64,000 nt of DNA, taken from contig NC_083377.1 in the NCBI RefSeq assembly GCF_029542785.1, positions 124,001-188,000 on the forward strand, given 5' to 3'. This DNA comes from Malassezia japonica (lineage: Eukaryota > Basidiomycota > Malasseziomycetes > Malasseziales > Malasseziaceae). Numbering within the stretch: the first letter of the stretch is position 1; each line of letters opens with the position of its first letter. A program made the translations under genes and the position numbers. Of this stretch, positions 50,793-59,970 are shown one piece after another. The notes beneath the pieces are model-generated. The model had not been told where the DNA came from and did no database searches. It was given only the letters and a program-made list of their open reading frames with translations.

Positions 50793-52043
50793 ATGAACCG
50801 CGCAGCGGCCCAGCGTGCGTCGCCGGTGCGGATGCGCGACCTGCGCGAGACGTCGCTTCCGGCGCTGTACCGTACATGGCGTGAACAGGCACGGCTGCTT
50901 GCGTACCAATTTGACGACTCGTACCTGTACGCTGCGCACTCGTTCCTCGCACGCACCGCCATCGAGTCGGCGAGGGCGTCGTGGAAAAAAAAGGCGCACG
51001 ACGTGGAGCGTATGCCCGAAAGCGCGCAGCGCAAATATACCCTGTGTGTAGACCGCATGAGCCAGCTTGCGAATGCGACGCTAGGCTGGCCGCATGCCGT
51101 GTCGCGTGCGCTTGACCAGGCGTACGCGCGCCGCGGGCGGATCCGCCAGGCGCTTCTTTCGGTAGGTCGCTTTTTTCTGACGCAGCTCGTTGCGCCCCCC
51201 CACCCCTCACCTGCGGTCGGCGACGAGGCTCGGTACCCCGGCCGTCTGCGCCTCCCGTCCCTCTCGCCTGTGTTGCGTGCGCTGCTCGTCGCCCCTGCCG
51301 CGCAGCGCAGCTCGCCGGCGAAAGAGAGCACGTTGGCGTGCCCTCCGAAGCTTGCGCTCGCGCGCGAGTCGGCGGCGCGCATCCCCGGGCGCCGCATCGG
51401 CCGGCGGCGTACGGCAAATGCACACTGGCGCTACGTCACCGGCCAGATGGCCAAGCTACGTCTCCCCCTCGGCGTCGAAGTCGGCGGCGTAAAGCACAAC
51501 GAAGTCATCCGGCACATGGAGAGCCGCGCCAAGAGCCCCGGCACGTCGGTCCCCCGCCGCCTCCAGCAAGGGCCGAACGAGCGGACAGAGCGCCCCCCCA
51601 TGCCCGTCTACCTTGCCTCGGCGCAGCGCCGCGCCGCCGAGCTCGGCGTCACGACGCCGTTCCAGCGCATTGGGCGGCGCCGGCGAAAGTCCGGCTGGAA
51701 GTCGGCGCGCATCGACTACACCACCGACCACCGCGCGCGGCGGCGGCAGTGGGCGCGCCTCCTTGCCTACTCGCCGATCCTGCGCATCCCTGCCTCGATG
51801 CAGGACCACGCCGCAGCCTATACCCATGCGCTGTCGCAGCAAGCGCTCGTGGCGCCTCGGCCCGCGCCGTGGCGCGCGGCGCGCGATGCGCTGCGTGTCG
51901 CGCAGCATGCGATGCGCGACCTCCCCCAAGGCGCCACGCCGACCGTGCGTGTCTCCAAACACGCGCTGTACACCGGCAAAGGCCCCCGGCGCGCCGCCCG
52001 ATCCGCCGCGACGCCCGCCGAGCTCGCCTGGCTCACTTCATAG
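50793..52043 (+). CDS. LYR-motif protein, possibly Cup1-like
   Basis: N-terminal LPALYRTWREQARLLAYQFDD then SYLYAAHSFLARTAIESA fits the LYR (complex 1) fold of mitochondrial ACP-binding proteins. A probable 24-nt intron at 51162-51185 (GTAGGT...CTGACGCAG) has no in-frame stop; exons would be 50793-51161 and 51186-52043, 408 aa. The body is rich in Arg/Ala with no catalytic motif. An in-frame ATG at 50721 would extend the N-terminus by 24 residues. Fungal LYR proteins of this length include the Cup1-like group, but I cannot confirm it. Confidence 0.72.
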   Translation: MNRAAAQRASPVRMRDLRETSLPALYRTWREQARLLAYQFDDSYLYAAHSFLARTAIESARASWKKKAHDVERMPESAQRKYTLCVDRMSQLANATLGWPHAVSRALDQAYARRGRIRQALLSVGRFFLTQLVAPPHPSPAVGDEARYPGRLRLPSLSPVLRALLVAPAAQRSSPAKESTLACPPKLALARESAARIPGRRIGRRRTANAHWRYVTGQMAKLRLPLGVEVGGVKHNEVIRHMESRAKSPGTSVPRRLQQGPNERTERPPMPVYLASAQRRAAELGVTTPFQRIGRRRRKSGWKSARIDYTTDHRARRRQWARLLAYSPILRIPASMQDHAAAYTHALSQQALVAPRPAPWRAARDALRVAQHAMRDLPQGATPTVRVSKHALYTGKGPRRAARSAATPAELAWLTS

Positions 52044-52065
52044 CCACGTGGTCATCTCTTCCTCC

Positions 52066-53358
52066 ATGGTGCACAGCGCCGCGTGGGTCGCGCGCGTGCC
52101 CCTGACGGCTACACGATGTGTACGGCGTGCCGCGTTGCCCTCTGCAAGCAGTGCGTGGGCGCCGATATACCCCCCCGTCGTGCTTGCGCGCCGGTGGTAC
52201 GCAGCGCCCAAGAGCGACGTCGACCGGATGCAGGACATGCCGTCCGCCCCTGCGTTCTTCGCGACGAACGCGGCGGAGCCTACGCATAGAGCGACGGTCG
52301 CCAAGGAAGTCACGGAAAAGTACCGCCCTGCGACGGACGATCCCCTGTGTGTGCAGGTCGTGCAGAACGACGCGGTGCCCTCGACGCTCGTCGGCGCGCC
52401 GCCGCCCGGGTTTGCGCCGCAGAAGCCGAGCACCATCGCGCGCACGGTGCGTGTGTACCGCCAGCTCGCCAAGTCGCGCCTCACCTTTTTGGTGGTGCTG
52501 TCTGGGATGATGGGCTACGCACTTTGCCCTGCGGCGTACGCCACGACCACGGCCCTGCCGGCCGTCGTGCGCCTCCTTGCGCTCGCCGGCGGCATGACGC
52601 TGTGCTCGACGAGCGCCAATACGCTGAACCAGATCATCGAGGCGCCGTACGATGCGCAGATGGCACGCACAAAGGCGCGGCCCCTCCCCCGCCGCGCCAT
52701 TACACCCGCGCACGCTTTTGGCCTGGCGGCCGTCAGCGCGACGGCCGGCGTGTCGATCCTCGCCGCGCTCATCAACCCCCTGACGGCGGCGCTGGGTGCG
52801 GCCAACATTGTGCTGTACTCGTTTATCTACACGCCGATGAAGCGCCTGAGCATTGCGAATACGTGGGTCGGCGCGCTGGTCGGCGCGCTGCCGCCGCTGA
52901 TGGGCTGGGCGTCGTGCACCGGCACGCTCGACCAGCCGACGGACGCCGCCGCGTGGGTGCTCGCCGGCATCCTCTTTGCGTGGCAATTTCCCCACTTTAA
53001 CGCACTCTCACACGTCACCGGCAACGAGTATGCCCGCGGCGGCTACCGCATGATGGCCGTGACGAATCCCGCACTGAACCGCCGCGTGGCGATGCGGTAC
53101 GCGCTCGCGCTGATTCCGCTATGCTCGGTGGCGCTGCCCCTCACGCAGACGGTGCAGCCGATGTGGTACGCGCTCCTGTCGCTCGTGCCGAACCTCACCA
53201 TGCTCTACTACACCTTCCGCTTCTGGCGCTGGCCGAGCGAAAAGACGGCGCGCGCGTGTTTCTGGTTTAGCCTGTTTCACCTGCCCGCCGTGATGCTCCT
53301 GGCGATGGCCTGCAAGAAGGACCTATGGACGAAGGAGAAAACGGAGCCTGTACAGTAG
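52066..53358 (+). CDS. COX10: Protoheme IX farnesyltransferase
   Basis: Mitochondrial UbiA-family enzyme converting heme b to heme o for cytochrome c oxidase. Intronless, 430 aa (yeast 462). Presequence-like N-terminus, then KSRLTFLVVLSGMMGYALC, the first Asp-rich motif NTLNQIIEAPYDAQMARTKA with RPLP, SFIYTPMKRLS, LPPLMGW and FAWQFPHFNALSH (second motif region), eight to nine spans in all. It starts 22 bases after the LYR gene on the same strand. Confidence 0.96.
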   Translation: MVHSAAWVARVPLTATRCVRRAALPSASSAWAPIYPPVVLARRWYAAPKSDVDRMQDMPSAPAFFATNAAEPTHRATVAKEVTEKYRPATDDPLCVQVVQNDAVPSTLVGAPPPGFAPQKPSTIARTVRVYRQLAKSRLTFLVVLSGMMGYALCPAAYATTTALPAVVRLLALAGGMTLCSTSANTLNQIIEAPYDAQMARTKARPLPRRAITPAHAFGLAAVSATAGVSILAALINPLTAALGAANIVLYSFIYTPMKRLSIANTWVGALVGALPPLMGWASCTGTLDQPTDAAAWVLAGILFAWQFPHFNALSHVTGNEYARGGYRMMAVTNPALNRRVAMRYALALIPLCSVALPLTQTVQPMWYALLSLVPNLTMLYYTFRFWRWPSEKTARACFWFSLFHLPAVMLLAMACKKDLWTKEKTEPVQ

Positions 53359-53364
53359 TGGTAT

Positions 53365-54501
53365 CTAGGCGCGGCGTGCAGGCCGCAGCGCTAGCGCGTC
53401 GCACGCAGCACTCAATCCGCGCTGCCACACTTGGTGCTGCCAGTCGTAGCCGCCCGCGCGGTACTGCGCCGCGGCCTGCTTTGTCGCCAGCTCGGGCTTG
53501 AGCCAGGGGTCGACGTAACCGTCGGCAGAGGTGCCGAGGCCGCCGAGCGAGGCAGGCGCCGCGCGGGGCGGCGCGAGCGCAGCGCCGTCGTCAATCGTCG
53601 CAAAGGCACCATCATAGTCCGAGAGCGCTATCTCCCGCACTAGCTCCATCTCGGCGGGCGACTGCTTCGTCTTGGGCACGGCCCGCCGCTTGGCCTTGAG
53701 CTGCTCCTCGTACTCTTGGAGACGCTGCTGCTCCTCGCGCTCGCGTTTCTGCGCCTCGCGCGTACGCGCCTCCATGCGCTTCTCGCGGTCGCGCATCACG
53801 TCCTCGATGCTGCGCCCTTTGGCGAGCTCGGCGACGATTTCCTTTTCTTCTTCCTCGCGCTCTTGCTGCTCGCGCTCCTGCTCCGCACGCACGCGCTGTG
53901 CACGCAGCGCACGCTCGTTCCGCGCCTCCTGGTCGGCCTGCAGCTGCATCTCCGACTCCTGCTCGCGCTGCTGCTGGTGCGCCGCAATGACAGACTTGTT
54001 CAGTGCCTCGTACTGCGCGAGGCGCTGCTGGGTATGTTCCACGTCGATCTTGTTGACGAGGTTAAAGGTGATCTCTTCAAACTCCTCGAGGTAGTCATTG
54101 TACGCCTTGAGCGAGGGAAAGTCGTCCGGCTTCCGGTTAAAGAGTTTGGCCACTCGTTTCCGGATCGTCACTTCCTCCTCAACGCGCAGGTCCTGGAAGG
54201 TCTGTGCACTGAACTGCTGCTTGCGCACAATCTGCCCGCACACCGGGCATGCAGCCGGGCCCAGCGAAAAGAGGCGGTCGATGCACGACTCGCACATTTT
54301 GTGGTAGCACGGGCTCACCATCAGCCGGAGGCGCGGCGACAGGTAGCGGTCTGTCTTGCAGATCGGGCACTTGTCGTCCTCCGACCAGTACTCGGTAATC
54401 CTCCCGCTCTTGTCTGTGATCTGCGACTGGCCCACGGCCCCGCGGCCGATGCCCGAGATCGCCTGCGCACGCGACTTGCCCTGGGACGGAGCGGCGCGCA
54501 T
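53365..54501 (-). CDS. TFB3: TFIIH/CAK assembly factor Tfb3 (MAT1)
   Basis: RING-finger subunit that ties the CDK-activating kinase to TFIIH. Intronless, 378 aa (yeast 321). RING: DDKCPICKTDRYLSPRL, PCYHKMCESCIDRLF and ACPVCG, followed by the conserved RKQQFSAQTFQDLRVEEEV block. Then a long coiled coil (Gln/Glu/Arg-rich, about 150-290) and a C-terminal hydrophobic helix region that would contact Cdk7/cyclin. It ends 6 bases from the COX10 stop. Confidence 0.93.
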   Translation of the reverse strand: MRAAPSQGKSRAQAISGIGRGAVGQSQITDKSGRITEYWSEDDKCPICKTDRYLSPRLRLMVSPCYHKMCESCIDRLFSLGPAACPVCGQIVRKQQFSAQTFQDLRVEEEVTIRKRVAKLFNRKPDDFPSLKAYNDYLEEFEEITFNLVNKIDVEHTQQRLAQYEALNKSVIAAHQQQREQESEMQLQADQEARNERALRAQRVRAEQEREQQEREEEEKEIVAELAKGRSIEDVMRDREKRMEARTREAQKREREEQQRLQEYEEQLKAKRRAVPKTKQSPAEMELVREIALSDYDGAFATIDDGAALAPPRAAPASLGGLGTSADGYVDPWLKPELATKQAAAQYRAGGYDWQHQVWQRGLSAACDALALRPARRA

Positions 54502-54540
54502 CGTGGTGGAGAGATCGGGCGATCGGGCTTTTTTTCGACC

Positions 54541-55356
54541 ATGAGCACCGGTAGAAAGGCGGGCCTCGCCGCGCTGACCGAGTCGGCGCAGAAGAACAAT
54601 CCGGTGCTGAAGAAGAAGCCTACGCCTGTGAGGCGTCCTGCGCCACGGAAGCGCCCAGAGAAGCGTCAAAAGGTCGAGTTTGACGAGAGCGCGCGGCACG
54701 AGTTCCTCACTGGCTTCTCCAAGCGCAAGCAGCAGCGCAAGCAGGCTGCGCAGGAGAACCGCCAGGCGCGGATCCGCGAGGAGCTCAAGGACAGCCGACG
54801 TGCAGCGATCGAGGCGCGGCGCGAGCAGGCCGCCGAGAACGTGCGTGCAGAGCGCCGCGCCTACGGCCTGCTGTCGGACGACGAAGAGGAGGCGGAGCCG
54901 ATGCACGAAGAGCACGACTTTGAAAACGAAGAGCGCCGGGCGCATGTAACTGTACAGGAATTCGATGTGGACGCAGACTGGCATGCGCCACCACCGCCCA
55001 AGGTCACCGAGCAGCTCCCGCCCTCGTCGCGCCGTGCGGCCCGGAAAGAAGCCGCAGTCGCGCCCCAGAAGCCCAAGGCGGCGCCGAATCCCAAGCGCCC
55101 GTCGGGCAGCCTCACGGCGATTCTCGAGCCGGACGTGGTCAACGCAGCGCACTATTTGCCTATCGAAGAAGCGCCGAAGCCGGCTCCGGCGAAGCGCGCG
55201 CATACCTATCTCTCAGCCGCCGAGCGCATGCAGGAGCGCAAGGCCCAGCGCGAGCATAACCACAAGCAGGCCGAGCTGCGCCGCGAGAGCAATCGCGCAC
55301 GCGCCAAGTCCGGCCCCAAGAAGAAAATCTCCACCACAGGGCAGCGCCGCAAATAG
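54541..55356 (+). CDS. RRP17: Nucleolar protein 12 family (Rrp17/Nop25)
   Basis: Nucleolar protein; yeast Rrp17 is a 5'-3' exonuclease of 60S maturation. Intronless, 271 aa. KVEFDESARHEFLTGFSKRK with QQRKQAAQENRQ and the RIREELKDSRRAAIEARREQ helix are the family core; the remainder is charged, with an acidic DDEEEAEPMHEEHDFENEE patch and a basic C-terminus. Divergent from TFB3, with 39 bases between starts. Confidence 0.88.
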   Translation: MSTGRKAGLAALTESAQKNNPVLKKKPTPVRRPAPRKRPEKRQKVEFDESARHEFLTGFSKRKQQRKQAAQENRQARIREELKDSRRAAIEARREQAAENVRAERRAYGLLSDDEEEAEPMHEEHDFENEERRAHVTVQEFDVDADWHAPPPPKVTEQLPPSSRRAARKEAAVAPQKPKAAPNPKRPSGSLTAILEPDVVNAAHYLPIEEAPKPAPAKRAHTYLSAAERMQERKAQREHNHKQAELRRESNRARAKSGPKKKISTTGQRRK

Positions 55357-55499
55357 CCGTAGATCCCCGCAAGCGCCGCGTTATTTCCCCACAGATCCCT
55401 GGCGCAGCTGCAGCGCTTGCGTGATTGCTGAAAAAAAAAATTGCGCGACCCTGTTGTCACCCCGTACGACCAACTTTCTTTGCCACCAACTTTGATACA

Positions 55500-55667
55500 A
55501 TGATCTCTGATACCGCGCTTTCTACCGTCTCCAACGTGCTTGGCAGTGGTGCGATGGTCCTGATCGTGGCCTACCACGTACGTGCTTTGCGGCTTACCTA
55601 GGTTCTCGCCGTCTCTACCAAGCGCCAGGTCGACACCATGTCGGACGCTGCTGCACGCCACAAGTAA
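55500..55667 (+). CDS. OST4: Oligosaccharyltransferase mini-subunit Ost4
   Basis: Single-span ER protein that stabilises Stt3-Ost3/6 in N-glycosylation. Exons 55500-55577 and 55602-55667 with a 24-nt intron ending CTTACCTAG; 47 aa (yeast 36). The sequence starts MISDTALSTVSNVL and continues through one hydrophobic helix to LIVAYH, closely following yeast MISDEQLN...IVIYH. An A(10) run and a T/C-rich leader precede the ATG. It falls below usual ORF size cut-offs. Confidence 0.9.
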
Positions 55668-56009
55668 TTGTGTTGCAGCGATGCGCTAGCATCGCCGCTG
55701 CTATGTGCATGCCCAGGCGGCCGGCGCCTGGGCCCTTCACCGCTTCATGCGTTGAGTGGCACCGGCCGGCGTGCCGGTCCATCGTATGATTCCTCACCCT
55801 TGTGCAATCTTAGGCTGTGCTCAACGGACATGCCATACCTCATACCCTATATCTCGTAGTCGTCCCTACGTCGTGTATATTCAACTAATGCCATGGATTG
55901 CTCGCAGAATCGGCAGTGCGATAAGGGAAATAAGCGGTGCGGTGTTGTGGAATTAAAGTGTCGGACGCCGGGGTTCAGTCACGACCAACACCACGCACGG
56001 GACCCAACG
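55668..56009. promoter_or_regulatory. 342-base intergenic region between OST4 and coronin
   Basis: The longest gene-free gap in the window. The first 110 bases hold three hairpin-forming segments (described separately). From about 55790 it becomes A/T-richer with CTATATCTCG, TGTATATTC and other TATA-like sequences, likely the coronin promoter. No tRNA-like box B or snoRNA C/D box was found. Confidence 0.5.
55675..55778. repeat. Three consecutive GC-rich hairpins downstream of OST4
   Basis: Hairpin 1 (55675-55701): GCAGCGATGC pairs with GCATCG(CCG)CTGC, a 10-bp stem with a 3-base bulge and loop GCTA. Hairpin 2 (55712-55732): CCCAGGC / GCCTGGG, 7-bp stem. Hairpin 3 (55761-55778): ACCGGC / GCCGGT, 6-bp stem. 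They may act as a 3'-UTR structure or 3'-end signal, or be chance in GC-rich DNA. Confidence 0.45.
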
Positions 56010-57945
56010 ATGAGTGGACGGTTTGTGCGTTCGTCCAAGTACCGGTACGTAGTGCGGCATGGCATGGCTGACTGATAGCCATGTGTACGGAAACCCTGCG
56101 AAGAAGGAGCAGTCCTATGACAATGTCAAGGTGCGTAGCGCAAACTGACCCAGGTCTCGAACAACGTACGTTTACTCCACTGACCTAGGCATGGGACACG
56201 AATCTCTTGGAAGCCAACGGCGAGTTTCTCTCGGTGAACTGGAACGTGTCGGGAGGCGGCGCATTTGCGCTGATTCCGCTCACGCGCCCGGGGAAGCTTC
56301 CCGATCTGTACCCCGTCTGCCGCGGCCACACTGCGGCCGTGCTCGACACGTCGTTCAGCCCGTTTGACGACCACGTCGTGGCGAGTGGTGGCGACGATGC
56401 ACAGGTCTCGATCTGGAAGGTGTCGCCCGAAGAGGTCGTCGAGCGCCTCGACAACAACAAGGACGGCGCCCTGGAGGACTTTAAGCCGCTCGCGACCTTT
56501 GCCGGCGGCCGCCGCCGTGTCGGCCAGGTGCAGTTCCATCCGACGGCCTCTAACGTGCTTGCCGCTGCGACCGGCGACCACGCGATCAAGCTCTTTGACA
56601 CCGAGAAGCAAAAGGCCCAGATCGAGCTCACGGGCTTCACCGACTCGATCCAGTCGATGACCTTTGACTGGACCGGAAGCACGATCGCGGCGACATGCCG
56701 TGACCGCAAGCTGCGTCTCTTTGACACGCGCACGCCCAAGGCGGTGCACACGGTGGATGGTCACGGCGGCATCAAGGGTGCGCGCGCTGTTTGGTGCGGC
56801 GATAAGCCGCGTCTGATCACGTCGGGCTTCAGCAAGATGTCGGAGCGCCAAATGTTCCTGTGGGACGTTGCGCAGCCCGCCAAGCCGCTCAAGACCGTGT
56901 CTCTGGACAGCAGCAACGGTATCATTATGCCGTTCTGGAGCGACAACAACGTCGTCTTTTTGGCCGGCAAGGGCGACGGCAACATCCGTTACTACGAGCT
57001 GGAGTCGGACGAGATCCACTACCTGGCCGAGTACAAGTCGGTCGAGCCGCAGAGCGGCATGGCGTTCTTGCCCCGCCGCTCGCTCAACGTCGACGAGAAC
57101 GAGATCGCGCGTGCATACAAGGTGACGAGCAGCATGGTCCAGCCCGTGTCGTTCTACGTGCCGCGCAAGGCCGACTCGTTCCAGGCGGATATCTTCCCTC
57201 TGGCGCAGTCGAACAAGCCGGCGCTGACCGCGGACGAATTCTTTGTCGATAAGGAGACCAAGACGCCAAACCTGCTGGACTTTGAGAACAAGTCGATCAT
57301 TACCGGCGATGCGACAAAGCCGACGCTCGACGCCTCCGAGGCCGCTAGCAGTGCTGCTGCCGAGGCCAAGGAGAAGGAGGACGCGGCGAAGGAGAAGGAA
57401 AAGGCCGCGAAGGAAAAGGAGGAGAAGGTGAAGGAGGAGAAGGCGGTGAAGGAGGCCAAGAAGGAGGAGGCCAAGAAGGAGGGGGAGAAGGAGGACAAGG
57501 AGAAGGAGGTTCAGGCCAAGGAGAAGGAGCAGAAGGAGAAGGAGCAGAAGGAGAAGGAGGCCAAGGCCGCCAAGGAGAAGGAGGACAAGGAAAAGAAGGA
57601 CAAGGAGGCCAAGGACAAGGAAGAGAAGGAGAAGAAGGACAAGGAGACTGCCCATAAGGAAGAGTCCTCCCCGACTGCGGCCCTTGCTGGCGCGGGTGCG
57701 GGTGCCGCCGCCGCCGCCGCGACCGCCGCTTCGTCCTCGTCCGCCTCGCCGTCCGGCCCTGCTGCCACGTCCTCCGCAACCACCGATGCCTCTGCCGAGA
57801 TCGAGGACCTGAAAGCGCAGATTGCCGAACGCGATACACGCATTCGTGAACTCGAGATGGAGAACTTGAAGTACGTGCCCCCGCCTAACCCAGACTCCGC
57901 ACGAACCACCAACGTGTCCGCGACATGTTCCTTAGCACGCAGTAA
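56010..57945 (+). CDS. CRN1: Coronin (actin-binding WD40 protein)
   Basis: Actin filament/Arp2/3 regulator at endocytic patches. Five exons: 56010-56044, 56079-56130, 56154-56165, 56189-57870 and 57894-57945; introns 34, 23, 23 and 23 nt, none of the usual 22; 610 aa (yeast 651). Spliced start MSGRFVRSSKYRHVYGNPAK and YDNVKVSNNAWDTNLL are textbook coronin. WD repeats follow (CRGHTAAVLDTSFSPFDDH; SGGDDAQVSIWKV), then a roughly 100-residue Lys/Glu repeat region, an Ala/Ser-rich stretch and a C-terminal coiled coil whose last heptads (LRTNHQRVRDMFLS) come from the final exon. Confidence 0.95.
57358..57663 (+). repeat. Lys/Glu-rich low-complexity repeat in coronin
   Basis: About 100 codons made almost only of AAG, GAG, GAC and GCC, encoding KEKE/KEKD runs. 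On the sense strand the DNA is nearly pure purine. A charged repeat here is present in some fungal coronins, where it binds microtubules in yeast Crn1. Confidence 0.85.
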
Positions 57946-57984
57946 GTAGATGGCCCATGCGAGACACGTGATGCTTCTTCGACG

Positions 57985-58839
57985 ATGAGCGATCCGGCCG
58001 TGCGGCAAGCGTACCGCCGCCTGCTGCGCGCCGCGTCCGCATCGGTCCGCTTCTCACGCCCTGCGACGCGGAGCCTACGCAAGCTCCTGCGTGAGGATAT
58101 CGAGGTGCCAGCGTCGGGGCCGTACGCTGAGCATACCATGGCGCTCTTTCTGTTTGCATCCTTGTATGCGCGCCCTGTGCATGGCCCCTGCCAAGAGGGT
58201 GGGGGGCTATGGCGCCCTGATAGCACCTCGCGCGCCGCGCACCTTGCACACAACCTCACAGCGAACCTTGCGTCGCTGACCTACCATCACCTGTCGCCCA
58301 ATACCCCCATGCAGCGCAAGCGCGCCGGCGGCACGCCGAGCAGCACAGCGGCACGCAAGCAATCGGTCGTGACCGAGGCGCTATCTGCTCTGGACGATAC
58401 GTCGTCCGAGCCTACGTCGACGCAGCATGTCGACGTGCTGCGCGTGCTCCCCAAACCCGTGCGGGGCCCGGCCGGTTTCAAGCCGGTGTACTGGGACGCC
58501 CAGCACCCCGAAAAGCACCTGCGTGCAAGCAGTGCAGCCGAGCTTGAGGCGCTGCAAACGCGGCTTACCGAGCTGGCCGAGCAGTACGCCGCACTCACCG
58601 AGGCGCACGGCCCCAAGGACAAGCGCACAATTGACGCAAAAGCGCGCATGGTCGACCTGCGTGGCTCGCTCAAAGGCATGCGCAAGGCCGAGGTGAACCG
58701 CCACGCAGAAGAAGAGCTCGCTGCACGCCCAAAGCGCGCGCTCTACGACCTGGTCCAAGGGCTCGCAGCGAGCGAGTCGCTGTGGCTCGGTGTGCCGCGC
58801 TGGACGCGGTGGATGAACGGCGAGTACCTTGCCCCGTAG
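57985..58839 (+). CDS. DUF1763-like fungal protein, unknown
   Basis: Intronless, 284 aa. The N-terminus AYRRLLRAASASVRFSRPAT then RSLRKLLREDIE resembles the fungal DUF1763 domain, which itself has LYR-like character, suggesting a mitochondrial role. The remainder has a PVRGPAGFKPVYWD segment, a coiled-coil-like region (LEALQTRLTELAEQYAALTE) and a C-terminal Trp-rich end (SESLWLGVPRWTRWMNGEYL). Not assigned further. The stop lies within TAGCTA and is 4 bases from DPH5. Confidence 0.68.
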   Translation: MSDPAVRQAYRRLLRAASASVRFSRPATRSLRKLLREDIEVPASGPYAEHTMALFLFASLYARPVHGPCQEGGGLWRPDSTSRAAHLAHNLTANLASLTYHHLSPNTPMQRKRAGGTPSSTAARKQSVVTEALSALDDTSSEPTSTQHVDVLRVLPKPVRGPAGFKPVYWDAQHPEKHLRASSAAELEALQTRLTELAEQYAALTEAHGPKDKRTIDAKARMVDLRGSLKGMRKAEVNRHAEEELAARPKRALYDLVQGLAASESLWLGVPRWTRWMNGEYLAP

Positions 58840-58843
58840 CTAT

Positions 58844-59934
58844 CTAGTTATGCACCTCATAGTCCTCGGCAGCGACCTGGGCCCAGCGCGAGCCCGGGCG
58901 CGTGAGTGTCTGGCCGTAGGCGACCTCCATCGGGTGCAGACGCTTGCCGACGAGGATGAGCGTGTGCAGCGGCTCGCCCCAGAACGCAATTGCGCGGCGC
59001 ACCGCACGCGCCTCGCGGCGCTCATCCATCTCCTTCTCGCTGGCGGTGGGGTTCTCCTCCTCGTACGCGTCGTCCTCCTTTTCGTCGGCCGCCCGCTCCT
59101 CGGCGGTCGGCTCGGTGTACGAGAGGAGCTCGGCGAGGGTGCCGGCGACGATGAGCTCGCCGCGGCGCCCGCCTTCGGCGTCTGCGCCCATGCGGCAGAG
59201 CGCCACGGCAAGCGTGCGGTCGGGGTCGAGGTAGTCGACTTTGTGCTCTTTAGCTGCGGCGAGCACCTGCCGAATCAGCTGGGGAATCAGCATATACCGC
59301 GGCGGCTGGTAGCGGACGATGCCCCTGTATAAGTCGCGCGACGTACCGGCTCATGTCTTCGATGCTCTGCTCGCGCACCTTGATGTCGCTCAGGCACAGC
59401 GTGTGCAGGCCAAGCCCCATGTTCTCACCGATGCGCTCGAGCCACGAGTCCGGGTGCCAGTCCTCGGTCCAGAACGGTACACTGATCGTCTGGCCAAAGT
59501 TGTAGCCAGCGAGGCCGCTCGAGCCGAGCGCGGTGGTGATCGACGCATTGTGGATGATGCGGACGTCGACCGGCGTCGGCGCGCTCGCGCCCGGCGCCTG
59601 GAACGTGCGTGCGCGCATAATCAGGTCCGAGTGCGTCGTCGCCGACAGCGGGTCGCCGACGACCAGGAACGCGACGTTGCCCGTGTGCGCCGCAAGCAGG
59701 ATATCGTCCGCCTCGAGCTCCACCGTCTCGCGGTGCGCGAGCGTCACTTCTTTTTCGTAGAGTTTTTCCTGGGTTAGCGAGGAGACGTACCATGCGCGCT
59801 TTAAAGTCATCGACAAAGAGTATGCTCGTGTACGACTCGAGGTACACGCGGCTGCACGACTGCACCGCACGCAGTCCTTTCAACGTAATGTCCTGCTCAT
59901 CCGCCAGGCCCAGGCCGATCAGAAAAAGCACCAT
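58844..59934 (-). CDS. DPH5: Diphthine methyl ester synthase
   Basis: Methyltransferase of diphthamide synthesis on elongation factor 2. Exons 59791-59934, 59347-59768 and 58844-59324; two 22-nt introns; 348 aa (yeast 300). [20 protein letters not shown], then [51 protein letters not shown] and [10 protein letters not shown] are all signature blocks; the spliced [13 protein letters not shown] follows. The C-terminal region has an acidic insert ([17 protein letters not shown]) that explains the extra length. Confidence 0.96.
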
Positions 59935-59970
59935 GGTGTGGAGAATTGGCCGCATTTCGCCTCCACTACG

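Noticed and set aside
53716..54540. Plus-strand frame opposite TFB3 continuing into RRP17
   Set aside because: The Leu-rich upstream part is antisense to the TFB3 coiled coil; the real RRP17 start is the ATG at 54541.
55668..56009. tRNA or snoRNA gene in the largest gap
   Set aside because: GGTTCAGTCACGACC near 55974 vaguely recalls a T-arm, but no cloverleaf, box A/B pair or C/D boxes could be built.
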